This document shows positions 32,301 to 43,345 of a DNA stretch of 64,000 bases, in pieces. Position 1 is the stretch's first letter. Every line of letters begins with the position of its first letter. The notes beneath the pieces were generated by a model that was not told the origin of the DNA, searched no databases, and worked only from the letters and a program-made list of their open reading frames with translations. The translations under genes were made by a program, and so were the position numbers. This DNA comes from Oreohelix idahoensis (lineage: Eukaryota; Mollusca; Gastropoda; Stylommatophora; Oreohelicidae): contig JAMPIV010019863.1 in NCBI GenBank assembly GCA_024509875.1, forward strand, positions 1 to 64,000, given 5' to 3'.

Positions 32301-32766
32301 GTTAATTACCTTTAATTTATTTATTTCAAACTAATACAAACAAGAAAAAACAACAACAAATAAACAAAGTAAAGTCTCCCACAACTGCCCTGTTGTTAAT
32401 AAGGTGGAAGTGGTGGAGAAAGCCACTAACTATCTGCCATCATCCACTCTATCAGACTACCCCTTACCCTTACACCATGACTGATCCTTATATATTAATG
32501 TTAGTTCTTGTTATATAGGCCTACTGTTTTACTATATTGTGCAATTCTCTAGGTCTAGCCTATCTATTTGTATTATTTGTTTGTTTCTTGGAAAGGGGGG
32601 TGTCACTCACAAATACATTCACACAATTTTGGTTTTGATTTACTATATTTGGATGAGAAGAAGATCTATATTTAGATATCAGAGATCTGATTTTATTGTC
32701 TTGAATTTATTACACTTTAGGCTATGTCCTAATTATAATTCGTCAGGGGTTTGACTGGATACTTTG

Positions 32767-33013
32767 TCGGCGTTTGTGGCCTAATGGATATGAACGCAGT
32801 TTAATAATCCAGATATACCAGGTTCGAAACCTGCTGCAGGTGGTTTGGTAGCAGATCGCTTTGTGTGGATTTTTAACAATGGTATAAGCGCCTTACCGTT
32901 CAGAAAGCAATGGCAAACTACGGAATAAAAAAAATTGCCTAGAAAAATCACAAACAGCCAATAAAAGCTGGGGTTGATTGCCACGTCCTGTAAAGGATAA
33001 GCAACTAACTTTT
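32767..33013 (+). mobile_element. tRNA-derived SINE S2 (about 247 bp)
   Basis: A box TGGCCTAATGG at 32777-32787 and B box GGTTCGAAACC at 32821-32831, 33 bases apart as in tRNA genes. The body contains AATGGCAAACTAC and TTGCCTAGAAAAATCAC, wording reminiscent of tRNA-SINEs with a conserved central domain. It is flanked by CTTTG/TTTTG at about 32762-32766 and 33013-33017. Paralog H1 has the unoccupied site. Confidence 0.88.
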
Positions 33014-33225
33014 TTTGTTTAAATTTTTTTTACTTTTTTTATGTAGCGTATTTATTTATTACTGACATGACTTAGGTTTAAATCATTACGTATGCAAATA
33101 ACCGATCAGTTTACTTACACTCAATATTCTAGTAAATGTCACTATCCCGCAGGCTTTTGCAATAATAGCACAGTAAAAGTAAATAGACGAACGCCGTCAA
33201 ATTGAGTCATTCGCCCACTAAAAAT

Positions 33226-34645
33226 AATAATAATAATAATAAATTCTTTAAGCACCAAACACGGCGCATAAGGCAGAAACCAGTGCTCTCCAGGTTGTTC
33301 GTTGAGACGCCACTCCTCTTAGCTCTTGCACATTATTTAGGCCCAACGTTCTTCCTTCTCTTATTATTGTTCTTCTGAGTGTTTCTTTTGGTCTTCCTTT
33401 TTTCCTCTTACCCTCAGGAACCCAAGTGAGCGCCTGTAGTGGTATTCTGTTGTTTTGCATTCGTAGGACATGACCGATATATGACCATCGTCTTTTCCTT
33501 ATATAGTTGGAGACATATTTCTGCCTAGAGTCTTCTCTTATTTGTCGATTAGTCTTGAATTCTTTCTAACTGATGTTCATGAGTTTTCTAAGACATTTGT
33601 TCTCGAATGTATTCAGCTTGTTCTCCAATGATTTTGTTATTTTCCAACTCTCACAGCCATGTGTTAACACTGAGATAACATTTGAATTAAACAGACGAAG
33701 CTTGGTATGTATATTCAATGATCGTAATTTCCAAATGTTAGATAATCTATTGAAGGCGCTAGCTGCCAAAGCAATTCTAGTATGAATTTCTCTTGTTGTG
33801 TCGCCATCCTGAGTCATTTTACTGCCTAAATAATTGAAACTTTCAACTTTCTGTAGTTTTTCCCCGTTCAAGATGATATCAAAGGTCTCGTTAGAAAAGT
33901 TCATAACTTTAGTTTTAGAGGCATTTATTTGGAGACCTATTTTAACCGAGAGATGACAGAAATTATTTACTGCTTCTTGGGATTGTCTGGGTGTTGAACT
34001 TAAGAATGCTAAATCATCTGCGAAATCCAGGTCCCCCAGGAATTTTCCGTTTGTCCATTTTATACCTAATTGTTCATTGTGGGTATAGTTTCTCATAACC
34101 CAATCAATAGCTATTCCAAAAAGTAGTGGTGACATAATACAGCCTTGTTTCACCCCTGTTTCTACTGTAAACCATTCTGTATTCCCTTTATTTGTTCTAA
34201 CACAACATCTTGCATTGTCATATAGCGCTTTGATTATATTCACATATTTTGTTGGAAAACCATAGATTGTAAGTATCTTCCACAATGATGGGCGGTGTAG
34301 ACTATCAAAGGCTTTTTGAAAATCGACGAAGGTGATAATAAGTGGCGATTGCATTTCCACTGATTCTTCTATAATTGTTCTTAGTGTGAATATTTGATCA
34401 ATACATGATCGTTTCGGCCTGAAACCCGCTTGTTCTTCTCTGATCTTTTCGTCAGCATGCAATTTAAGTCTCTCTAACATCATGCAACATAATAATTTTC
34501 CAGGTACTGATAATAGAGATATACCACACCAGTTATTACAGTCTGATAGATCACCTTTCTTCGGTAACTTTACAATAATACTGTCTTTCCATTGTTGTGG
34601 TGGTTGTTCTTCTCTCCATACTTCATTTATAATATCTAAAATTCT
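33226..34645 (-). mobile_element. LINE B2, minus, 5'-truncated
   Basis: Same family as B1, with a (TTA)n-type tail at 33226-33242 on the minus strand. It is flanked by an exact 11-bp duplication CCACTAAAAAT (33215-33225 and 34646-34656). H1 carries the single-copy site. Truncation falls inside the RT, equivalent to B1 about 7912. Confidence 0.93.
33566..34483 (-). pseudogene. LINE B2 reverse transcriptase, long open part
   Basis: 305 open codons: ADEKIREEQAGFRPKRSCID, FVDFQKAFDSLH, GVKQGCIMSPLLFGIAIDW, catalytic FADD at 34013-34024, LGSKMTQDGDTTREIH and HGCESWKITKS. The frame ends at a TAG replacing a tryptophan codon of B1 (NIS-stop). The C-terminal GKRKKGRPK region continues in 33248-33460. 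Very similar to B1, so both derive from a recently active source. Confidence 0.9.
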
Positions 34646-34656
34646 CCACTAAAAAT

Positions 34657-35257
34657 GGAAGCTACTAAACTAGAGAGCGCGTACAGCATTGCCACTTTGG
34701 ATTTTTTTTTAAAGAAAGAAAGAAAAACCAAGATTTCGGCGACAAAAGAATATAGCATCACGGAAAATACATCCATTTTCACTGCAGAGATGATGGCAAT
34801 ACTAAAAGCACTAGAAATATTTTCTAATAACCCTCCCAAAAAACTAACAGTTTTAACTGACTCTCTTTCAACAATTAAAGCACTTAGAAACTTACGAGAA
34901 TGTAGTAGACCTGATATAGCAGAGGAGATATTTCTGGCAACTACATACTTATATTCCAGAGGATGTTCAGTCTTAATTGTTTGGATACCTTCACATGTTG
35001 GCATAGAAGGAAATGAAAAGGCAGATAAAGAAGCCAAGAAAGGTAGATCTGATAAAAATCTAATAAATGTAGGGACGAGTAAATCAGAGATTAGGAGCTT
35101 AATTATAGATTTAATAACAGATTAATGGAAAGCAGAGTGGGGTGGAAATCTGAAAGAAAGACATGCATATAAGTTGTTCAAGGCTCCAACAAGAAAATGT
35201 CAGATATCTAGGGAATGGAAAATTCCCAGTAATAAGAAACTTCTCAGACTACAGCTG
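34657..35257 (+). pseudogene. H2 RNase H domain
   Basis: Open segment 34655-35125. Seen: FTAEMMAILKALE (catalytic E), LTVLTDSLSTIKAL (catalytic D) and IPSHVGIEGNEKADKEAK (H and final D). The first YTDGS-type block of RNase H is not visible at the start, so the domain is N-terminally degraded or altered. Continuing frames give KAEWGGNLKERHAYK before the 310-bp insertion. RNase H domains occur in I/R1/Jockey-group LINEs, not in RTE elements, so H2 is a different clade from A-D. Confidence 0.85.
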
Positions 35258-35567
35258 CGGGACCTCAAGACGCAGCAATAGTGAATGCAGTCAGCGACCC
35301 ATAGCTGTACTGCCTGCGTCAGGACCAGTGAACCAGAGCTGTACAAGACCGCACTCCACCTCCACGTGGTGGTCCTGGAAACAGTCTGCAGCAGTGCAGT
35401 CTGGCTGAGCGAGTGTGGATCGAAATGGGAAGGCAAACCCGGTCCCTAAAAAATGCCGTGCAGAAGTCGGATGTGTCGACCGAAAGGTGCAGATATCACA
35501 GCTTAGGTGCAAACAGACACAACGCAACCACCGTCCTTTTCAGGGCGAACGAGGAAGAAGAAGAAGA
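35258..35567 (+). mobile_element. 310-bp GC-rich retroposed unit with (GAA)n tail
   Basis: Bounded by an exact 12-bp duplication AGACTACAGCTG (35246-35257 and 35568-35579) and ending in (GAA)n. It is clearly more GC-rich than its host element. No A/B box or recognised protein. It could be the 3' end of a 5'-truncated LINE or an unknown SINE. Confidence 0.8.
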
Positions 35568-35579
35568 AGACTACAGCTG

Positions 35580-35811
35580 GGAAAAGGCTTTTTCAGAATA
35601 GAAGTACCTTACTGTGCAGTATGTCTTCAAGACAATAATATAGAACATTTCTTGTTAAAATGTAAGAGGTATGAACAAATGAGAATACCAATATTAGATT
35701 ATTTGCAAGCATCCAACTTATCTATAAATATAGAAGAGGTGTTAAGAGTAGACAGACCTAGGGAGCTGCATAATATAGTCAAACAATATTTAACACGAAC
35801 AAATGTTAATA
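35580..35811 (+). pseudogene. H2 C-terminal CCHC zinc finger
   Basis: Continuation of the H2 ORF after the 310-bp unit: VPYCAVCLQDNNIEHFLLKC has spacing C-x2-C-x7-H-x4-C, the usual C-terminal finger after RNase H in non-LTR elements. YEQMRIPILDYLQ follows. The frame runs into the mariner at 35812. Confidence 0.85.
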
Positions 35812-37151
35812 CGAGGGGCGTTCAGAAAGTAATGCACCACATCGTTTTTCTCAGGAGCTGTTTATTCAAACAGCATGAAATTTATACACAATATACATGG
35901 ATATGTCATGTAAACATCGGTATTATTCAACATAATCCCAATCAAATTGTACGGCTTTATGCCAGCGCGAAACAAGTGCATGTATTCCTAGCCCGTACCA
36001 GATTTTGTCTTGATCATGTAGCCATTTCTTTGCTGCATGAATCATTCCTTCATCATCTTCAAACCTTGTCCCACGGAGTGCATCTTTAAGTGGACCAAAT
36101 AGATGAAAATCAGAGGGTGCCAAATCGGGACTATAGGGTGGATGGGGTAGTACAGTCCAACCCAATTTGGTGATTGCTTCCCGTGTTGCCAGACTTGTGT
36201 GAGGTCGCGCATTGTCGTGAAGGAGAAGCAGGTCTGCTGGATTCTTGTGCGGCCGAACTCTGCGAAAACGTTGACTGAGTTTTTTTCAATGTCTTAATGT
36301 AAGCTTGCGAATTGATTGTCTCTCCTCTTGGCATAACGTCCACAAGAATCATACCTTCAGTGTCCCAAAAGACAGTGATCATGACCTTTCCAGCTGAAGG
36401 AATTGTCTTGAATTTCTTTCTTCTTGGTGATTGCGGGTGATGCCACTCCATTGACTGTCTTTTTGTCTCAGGTTCAAAATGATGTGCCCAGGTTTCGTCA
36501 CCTGTAACGATCTTAGCCAAAAACTTCTCTCCATCAGCATTGAAACGCTCCAACAATTCAGAAGAAATTGCTTTCCTTTGCAATCGGTGGTCATTTGTGA
36601 GACTTCGAGGAACCCATCTTGCGCAAACCTTAGAAAATCCGAGAGTTTTTATAACTGCATTTGCATTACCAATGCTGACTGACAGCTGTAAGGCCAATTG
36701 TTGAGTAGTGATTCGTCTATCAGTAAGAATAATGCCATCAGCGCATTTCAACATTTCTGTGTTGGTGGCCGTGGCAGGACGTCCACAGCGCGGCCGATCA
36801 AGCAGCTCCGTATCTCCACTTCCTGATTCTTTGATTCTCTGAACCCAGCAACTGACTGTACTCCTGTCGACTGCAAAACTTCCATACACATTACATAGAC
36901 ACTTGTGAGTGTTCACAACAGTTTCCTTCTCTGCAACGAGAAATTCTATCACAATTCGCTGTTTATAACGCAAGTTGCTAACGCGCTCCATTTCAACGGT
37001 TTATTGCAGCCGTATTATTTGGCCGGTTGCAGTGCAATTTAGTGCATACAATTGGCACATGCCATATTTGAAGTGTGCAAAATGTCATGCTTCTATCTTC
37101 ATTATTAGCTGATAAAAACGATGTGGTGCATTACTTTCTGAACGCCCCTCG
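35812..37151 (-). mobile_element. mariner transposon (1340 bp), nearly intact
   Basis: Perfect 38-bp terminal inverted repeats beginning CGAGGGGCGTTCAGAAAGTA, at 35812-35849 and 37114-37151, flanked by TA dinucleotides (35810-35811, 37152-37153) as expected for Tc1/mariner target choice. It encodes one transposase on the minus strand. Inserted into the 3' region of LINE H2. Confidence 0.96.
35923..36991 (-). pseudogene. mariner transposase with one frameshift
   Basis: Starts at 36991 (MERVSNLRYKQRIVIEFLV), with the paired helix-turn-helix region in the first 120 residues (DRPRCGRPAT). First catalytic D is in VTGDETWAHHF, second in LLHDNARPH and third in YSPDLAPSDFHLF. There are 34 residues between the second and third D, the mariner DD34D pattern. 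An A7 run at about 36277-36283 carries one base too many, moving the second and third D into another frame (the end part is 35923-36165). No other lesion was noticed, so this is a young copy. Confidence 0.93.
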
Positions 37152-37199
37152 TATATAGTGGCTGGGAATGTGAAGGTCTGATGCTGTTATTCCAATGCT

Positions 37200-37636
37200 T
37201 ATGATGAAAGTCAATTAAATATCTGTTAAAGTCAGTTATATAACTGGAACCTCCAGGCCTTTACACCCCTCCTCTTTAATATTATTCTTGTTCAGAGTTT
37301 CTTCTTGATTTTGTTTGTTTGTTTGTTTTGTATTTTTATTCTTATTTACTTAACGTATACGCACATTTGTTATTATCCCTCTTTACATGGATTTGACAAA
37401 TGTGATACCACTTTCTCATATCGGCAGTTTTTCATATTATTTGGAATTGAAAACAATAGGTATCCTAATTATAACCCATCAGAGGTTGAACGGGATTTTT
37501 TTTTCATAAAAGAAAAAAATAGAAAACAATACTGTATATATATATATTATAATTATAACCCATTAGAGGTTGAACGGGATATATATATATATATATTACC
37601 ATGTGAATTTTGATTTGTAAAACTCGCTCATCATCA
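37200..37636. other. AT-rich spacer with (TA)n microsatellites
   Basis: TA dinucleotide runs near 37535-37550 and 37576-37597, and two copies of GAGGTTGAACGGGAT. No gene. Confidence 0.6.
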
Positions 37637-38362
37637 TCAGTTGCCATCTCCACAACGAAGGTTGGCTGTAATGGATCTCCAACGTGTTCTGTCTCTTGTC
37701 TTGGTGGTGCACTCTGATAGACTCTTTCCTGTTCATCTCTTGATGTTATCTTCCCACTTATAGCGCTGTCTTCCCCTTGCACGTTTGCCTTCAACTCTCC
37801 CTTCTGTTATGGTCTTCTGCAAGGTGTTATGCCTTTTTATGTGGCCAAAGTATTTTAGCTGCCGAACTTTGACCTCCCTCATTAGTTCTCTTTTCATACC
37901 TAGATTTTCTAGGACCTCCTTATTTGTTTTCATCTCTTTCCATGAGATACGCCCCATTCTTCTATATATCCACATTTCAAGAGCCTCAATTCTTTGTTCC
38001 AAATGCTTATTCATCGTCCATGTTTCTGCACCATACAGAAATGCAGAATATATATAACACTTTATGATTCTCAGTTTTAATTTGTGAGATAACTGTTTGG
38101 ATGTCAGTATATGTTTCATGTTGTTGAATGTAGCTTTGGCCATTCCTATTCTCTTCTTGATTTCTGTTTCACATCTGCCATCTTCTGTTATTATATGACC
38201 AAGATACACGTAGCTCTTGACTTGTTCCAGGATTTTCCCATTTACGCTTATCTTTAATGTGGGTTTATCGTCTGTTTTGCTAATTATCATAGTTTTTGTT
38301 TTCTCAATATTAATGTCGAGTCCATATTCATGACTTATACTGTTCATTTGCTTCGCTAGTGG
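37637..38362 (-). pseudogene. LINE J C-terminal fragment
   Basis: Minus-strand C-terminal end of another non-LTR element. The open part 37733-38347 has GLDINIEKTKTMIIS, VKSYVYLGHIITEDG, FLYGAETWTMNKHLE, LKYFGHIKRHNTL and RARGRQRYKWEDNIKR. After one in-frame stop the frame continues to DRTRWRSITANL, with its own stop at 37637-37639. 5'-truncated at about 38362, within the segment after the RT active site. Confidence 0.85.
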
Positions 38363-39444
38363 ATGTCAAAGTCATTTGAGGCTGGGAACCTCAGCGTATA
38401 GAATGATGATTCATGAACCACCACTGCACGGGCTGGTGATTGCTTTATTGATAGTTTCGTAAAGAGAACTAAAAGCATAAAGTAGTTCCAGATTCCCTAT
38501 GGAACAGAGAGGGAAAGATGAAAGAAATGATGTACTTTCTAAGCATAATACTTACATTTTCAAAGCACTGTAAATGTCCCTATAAACATAGACGCTTTAG
38601 AAGTAATGTAAGTTTTCAAGCTTTAAACCAGTGTAAATGTTTATATGAAAATTTTGTTTATTTATTCTACAGTTCATACATTTCTACCTTGGTTCATTAT
38701 TTGAATTATCTTCATTTAGCTCTTGTCACTGTATCTAGTCATCTTGTTCGTAGCTATTGTTCTTTTATTGCTCTTTAGTGGAAAATTTTTCTAACTCCGT
38801 AATACATTGAGTTTTTCGTTGTAATGGTGAAAGGATAGAAGACGTGACAGACCGGAACATGAAAGGTGAGCAGCGACAGAGAGAGAAAGAGTGAGTGAGA
38901 TAGAGAGAGACAGACAGGCAGACAGACAGAAACAGAGAGAGAGAGATTATTTCTAATTACAGTATCAACATGAGTATCTCTGCTTTCCATAAATTTTATT
39001 GTTATCACCTGAAGACTAATAACGAGGTTAAAATAGTTTCCTGATCGACTGAGCTGCTTTTCAGACATTGATCGGAATCAACTGCCGTTTTCCCGTCTAA
39101 CAATCTCATGTAAACCAACTTAATCTTAGTTTTATTTATTTTTATCTGTGTTGCTTGGCAGGTTCAGTGTTCGGTCTGTGGTCTGATTGCATTGAACAAA
39201 TATTCTTTTTTTTCTGTTGTTTCTCTTGATAGCTAACAAATGTTATTAAAATTAAACCAATAACTGGATCACGATGAACTAAGTAGTCTTCATTGTTTGA
39301 ACTGACGAGTAATAGGCAGGGCATGGAACCAAGACCTGAACTCGTCAGCATTACCCAGCGTGAACTATGTGCGATTTACAATCAACTGAGGAAGAAAGAA
39401 TAGATAACATTGAAGGGTCAATTCAGCCAGAAGACAGAAGAATG
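38363..39444. other. non-coding stretch with GA/CAGA-rich microsatellite
   Basis: A purine-rich simple repeat of AGAG, GAGT and ACAG units at about 38880-38948. Otherwise no feature recognised. Confidence 0.5.
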
Positions 39445-39610
39445 TTAAATAAATATTAGACAAACATAAAGGTATGTTTTCAGGCACTCGTAAGAAATAA
39501 AGAAGTAAAACACTAGACAACAGAAAAACAACAGATGTGAGTGGCTTACCCAGGACTCGAACCCAGGACATTCCGTGCGACAACCCCGCCTAGTTATGCT
39601 TCTTTGATAA
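39445..39610 (-). mobile_element. tRNA-derived SINE E2
   Basis: Minus-strand head with a B box GGTTCGAGTCC (39553-39563) and a plausible A-box region about 30 bases before it. The body is shared with E1 (32191-32300). The 3' limit is TTAGACAAACATAAAGG-like sequence at 39445. Confidence 0.7.
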
Positions 39611-39680
39611 GGAGGCTCATGACGAAACCCAGAGAAAGCTGAAAGGAGTCTGGGTTGTTGAATCACATTTTTTCTTCTAG

Positions 39681-39849
39681 GAAAATCTCCATAAGCATAT
39701 GGATAAGAGACCTGAGGACTGGCATAATAGGGATGAAGAAGATATAGACAGACCTAGTGCTGATAAAACGAGACGAGAAGACTTGGCAAAGGCCTGTCTT
39801 CCTTAGAGACCTGAAGGACTATGAAGCTGAACTACTGCTGCTATCGTAC
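39681..39849 (+). other. possible decayed coding segment at the G2 target site
   Basis: TTTTTTCTTCTAG ends at 39680, a plausible splice acceptor. From 39681 one frame reads a charged peptide (HMDKRPEDWHNRDEEDIDRP) for 41 codons to a stop; a second frame (39748-39849) reads RDLKDYEAELLLLSY up to the G2 insertion. With G2 and one CGTAC removed, the second frame stays open to 48946. No family recognised. Confidence 0.3.
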
Positions 39850-42102
39850 TGTAGTGAAATTGACAGAGATACAACGGTAAAATATCTCCAAAGATAACAT
39901 TTAAGGATAAAAACATAATGCGTAGGCTGCGAATAGTACATGATCGCCTAGACCGCGGGTCATCATCCTCCATAATAATTGACTTGCTAGACAGGAGGGG
40001 AACGGCGGATCAAAAAGGAAAAAAATATGACTGGAAAGATTGCGTGAGACTAGAAAGGCTAAGGAGACGCAATTGGGGGGGAAACGGAGAAAAGTCACGT
40101 TTCCCAAGTTGACATAAAAAGTAAGCAACTCGACAGAAGGGACCATAGATATGTTACGCCACAGCCATTTATTGGACGCTTTTGCGCGATACCAAGCCCT
40201 TGATTTGAATTCAGCGGCTAAACGCAGATGTTCGAAATATTACAAAATTTAAAAAGTACTTTTTTCTTAATATTAATGTTAGGAATATAAAAATTAGCTG
40301 GCCGGATGGCCTATTCTGAGCAGTGAACTAATATGGTCTTAATTTTACAAACGGATAGATAATATTGAAGATAATGACAAAAGACAGTGTTGTTCACATC
40401 ATCGACAGACTGTATTGAATCTAAAAGTGTCGCTAATTGCACAAAAAAACACGACCTCGAGACGCAAGTGTTCAAATCTACGTAGTATGGAAGAGAGGGA
40501 CATTGGTGGTGACTGTGTCTAAAAATAACTTTTAACGACAAACTTTTGGAGGGGAGAGAAAGGTTGGTTCAAAAATCGAGTACAATTTTGTAGAAACACA
40601 AGTAGAGACGGACAGACTAACAGATAACCATCCATACTTGACTGAAGCATGACTGAAATGACTTTAGTGTAGGAATTTGAAATTAAAATAAACCTAGGCA
40701 GTGATTGGCCACAGACAATCATATCATTAGCGCTCAGACGCGAAAGTGGGGCCATTCTTCAATAGTTGTTCAGTGATAGACACAGATTTTAAAGTGTGGT
40801 GATTTCCATATGAAAGAAAGTGTAATAAATTTAGGGACGCCATACTATAGCCAGCAGCTCAGCTGAGTTTTGCTAGCAATTCTGTGTTATTTATTCATAA
40901 TCTGGTAAGATTGAAATTATTTCCTTATATATTTTGAATATTGTTTCATGTTCGAGTGATTTGATACTGCCATATCGAAATCTAGCCTTACAAACAAGTA
41001 GGGATTTGCTCTAGACCCCCCGCCCTAGTCAGGGTCTAGGGACCAACAATGTACATAAACTCCAGCAAGGGTTAGGCAAGACAGATCAAGTGTTGGGAAT
41101 AATGAAACATATTACCTATCCTCTTTTAGGGCAGACAACTAATAAATATTTTTCAGAATCTATAGTCTGGGAGGATCTATCTGATGTAAAACCACCATGG
41201 TAAATGTGCTGTTTGGTCAGAGAGATCTGACCTGTCTGTATGATGTGGTTGTTGTGTCAGTGTTGTGTCCAGACGTGGGTAGAGAATAGATTTTGACACA
41301 TGGCCCATACTTTGATTGCAGAGCTGCGAGTTTCTGTTGTCAACAAAGCAGTGACTATTCAGTTGGTGACTTTACTCGAGTGTATCTGTGCAGTACTTGT
41401 GACAGAGACCACCATTATTGCCCGCCAGCACGGAGAGGTGGGACCATCAGTTTTCAGCACCAGAGCTACAACGACAAGATGAGTGAGCCTCTGGTCTGCT
41501 GGACTTTCACCAAAGCCCTTTAGTTACTAATACCCCCATAAAATTCCCACCATTTTCTGGACACTGTGTAGTCAATATAGACAGGTGTGATGAGGCCACC
41601 CCAACAGCACAAATATTAACTATCCTCCCAAGTAGATGACTACTAGAACATTTTAATAAAACTAACTAGTATAGTACATATATATGTACACTATTGCATT
41701 TATGATATAATATTCCATGCATTTCTTTCATAATCTCTAAATCCTTTTAAGTTCTGGTCAACCTAAAAAATTGATCCAGAACAAAATAAATGTAATATAA
41801 TTTTATCAAAAATTTTACACACGTGAGTTAGTTCAGTGTATTTTAACATTTATTAATATTATTAGTCTTGTTAAATATCTGTGGGTATATCTATAACCTA
41901 TTACACCACACTACATATCATAACCCTAGACACTTTACGTAGCCACATTCATTAAAAAAAATTAAGTGTGAGGTCGTAGTGGTAGCAAGAAAGGCCTTCT
42001 GACAATTCTCAACTACATTTTATCTCAGGAGCCTTCACAGCTGGCCTCATACATTACATTTAGTAATATCACCATCATACAATACCATCAAACACCACTA
42101 CA
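39850..42102 (+). repeat. G2 5' LTR (2253 bp)
   Basis: Starts TGTAGTGAAATTGACAG and ends CAAACACCACTACA. Only a handful of differences from the 3' LTR were noticed (for example C/T at 40154 versus 46814 and short homopolymer indels), so the insertion is young. An inverted repeat CTAGACCC...GGGTCTAG lies at about 41012-41039. Confidence 0.95.
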
Positions 42103-42369
42103 TAAATTGGGGTCTTGTCCAGGGATAATTAGCCCAACAGTAATATTAGGATCTCCTGGTGGGAGAAATAAAAGTAGGGAAATAAATTGTAAAATTTCCT
42201 TTAAAATTAAAAGTGTCCCTGCAGATAAAAGTTGGTGAATCTTCACAGCCAGTAATAATTAATTAGTTAACTGGTTAGTTAGAATTGGTTAGACTATAGT
42301 CATAAGAAGTACTTAGTGTATTTACTGGTTAGAGATTTAGCTTGTATATTATTATATTGTCTAAAAAGT

Positions 42370-43345
42370 ATGGCGGAGCTGGCAAAATTTAGATCAGCTG
42401 CTGTGCTCACCGCGAAGGAAATGGGAATGGATGGTCAAATTTTAATTCAATATGTAACGGCTGAATGTGATAAATATATTGAAAGGGAAGATAGAAAGGT
42501 AGCTGAAGAGAAGAGGTTACAAATTGAGGCTGATAGAGAAATTAAGAGGCTGCAGATTGAGGCAGAAGAAAAACGACAGCAAAGGGAGGCAGAAGAAAAA
42601 CGACAGCAAAGGGAGGCAGAAGAAAAAAGGTTGACTGCCGAAAGGGAGGCAGAAGATAAAAAGGCCGAAAGGGAGGCAGAAGATAGAAGGTTGCAAAGGG
42701 AGCACGAATTACGACTAAGGGAGCTGGAATTACAAGGTCCGGCTCCTGAAAATGGTGCCAGCCCTTTTGCCTCAGATGCTACGCCCAGTCTGGGAGCCTC
42801 AAACTCAGCTATGGGGTTTCATTTAGACCATTTTGTTGAAAAAGACGATGACATAGAGGGGTACCTAGGACGTTTTGAGTTATTAGCTACTACATATGGG
42901 TTAGAGAGAGAGAGAGAGGTGGAGCTTAAAGCTATCACAGGGATTGAGAGGTACTTCTTATGAAGTATTTGCTAAAATGAACAGGGAAGACCAAGACAAT
43001 TATGACATGTTAAAGCAGGCTTTGTTATTAAGATACGAGAAGAATGGTGAATTTTATCGTAAGAAATTTAGAAATGCCAAACTGTTGTCTGGGGAGACAT
43101 ACCACCAATTCTCTGCTAGACTAGAAACCTATTTGGAGAAATGGACGGCTCTGGGGAAGACCCAAGATCTTAAAGAAATGATCATGATTGAGCAATTGAG
43201 AGAGTCCATGGCTCCAGACATGAGAAAATTTCTCATGGAACAAAGTGCAGAGAAGTTGGGGGAAATTTTAAATGTTGCTGAGAGGTATCAGGCAGCTCAG
43301 GCAGAGGTAAGTGGTGCTAAAAAAGAAGCACATAGACAATTTTAA
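42370..43345 (+). pseudogene. gag: G2 Gag, frameshifted
   Basis: The start at 42370 (MAELAKFRSAAVLTAKE) matches G1 and G4, although the frame is open from 42316. The charged coiled coil uses a different repeat, EEKRQQREA in tandem. A GA-repeat expansion near 42905-42920 shifts frame at LERERE; the capsid resumes at 42944-43345 (LLSGETYHQFSARLETYLEK, QLRESMAPDMRKF). A second shift near 43318 leads into the next ORF. Confidence 0.88.

Larger units (their letters stand above)
32655..37200 (+). mobile_element. H2: RNase H-bearing LINE region with four nested insertions
   Basis: Host element pieces: 32655-32766, 33018-33225, 34646-35257, 35568-35811 and from 37152. Between them sit SINE S2, LINE B2, a 310-bp unit and a mariner. 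The pieces encode RNase H and a C-terminal zinc finger of a non-LTR element in the correct order when the insertions are set aside. The 3' end is unclear; repeated motifs CTAATTATAACCCAT and GAGGTTGAACGGGAT at 37465-37570 resemble the sequence near 30055 and 32730. Confidence 0.8.

Noticed and set aside
32767..32840. Functional tRNA gene
   Set aside because: A and B boxes are present, but the arms do not fold as a tRNA and the sequence continues into a SINE body with a flanking duplication.
38775..39068. Minus-strand 97-codon ORF rich in SLSLSH
   Set aside because: It is translation of the GA/CAGA microsatellite at 38880-38948.
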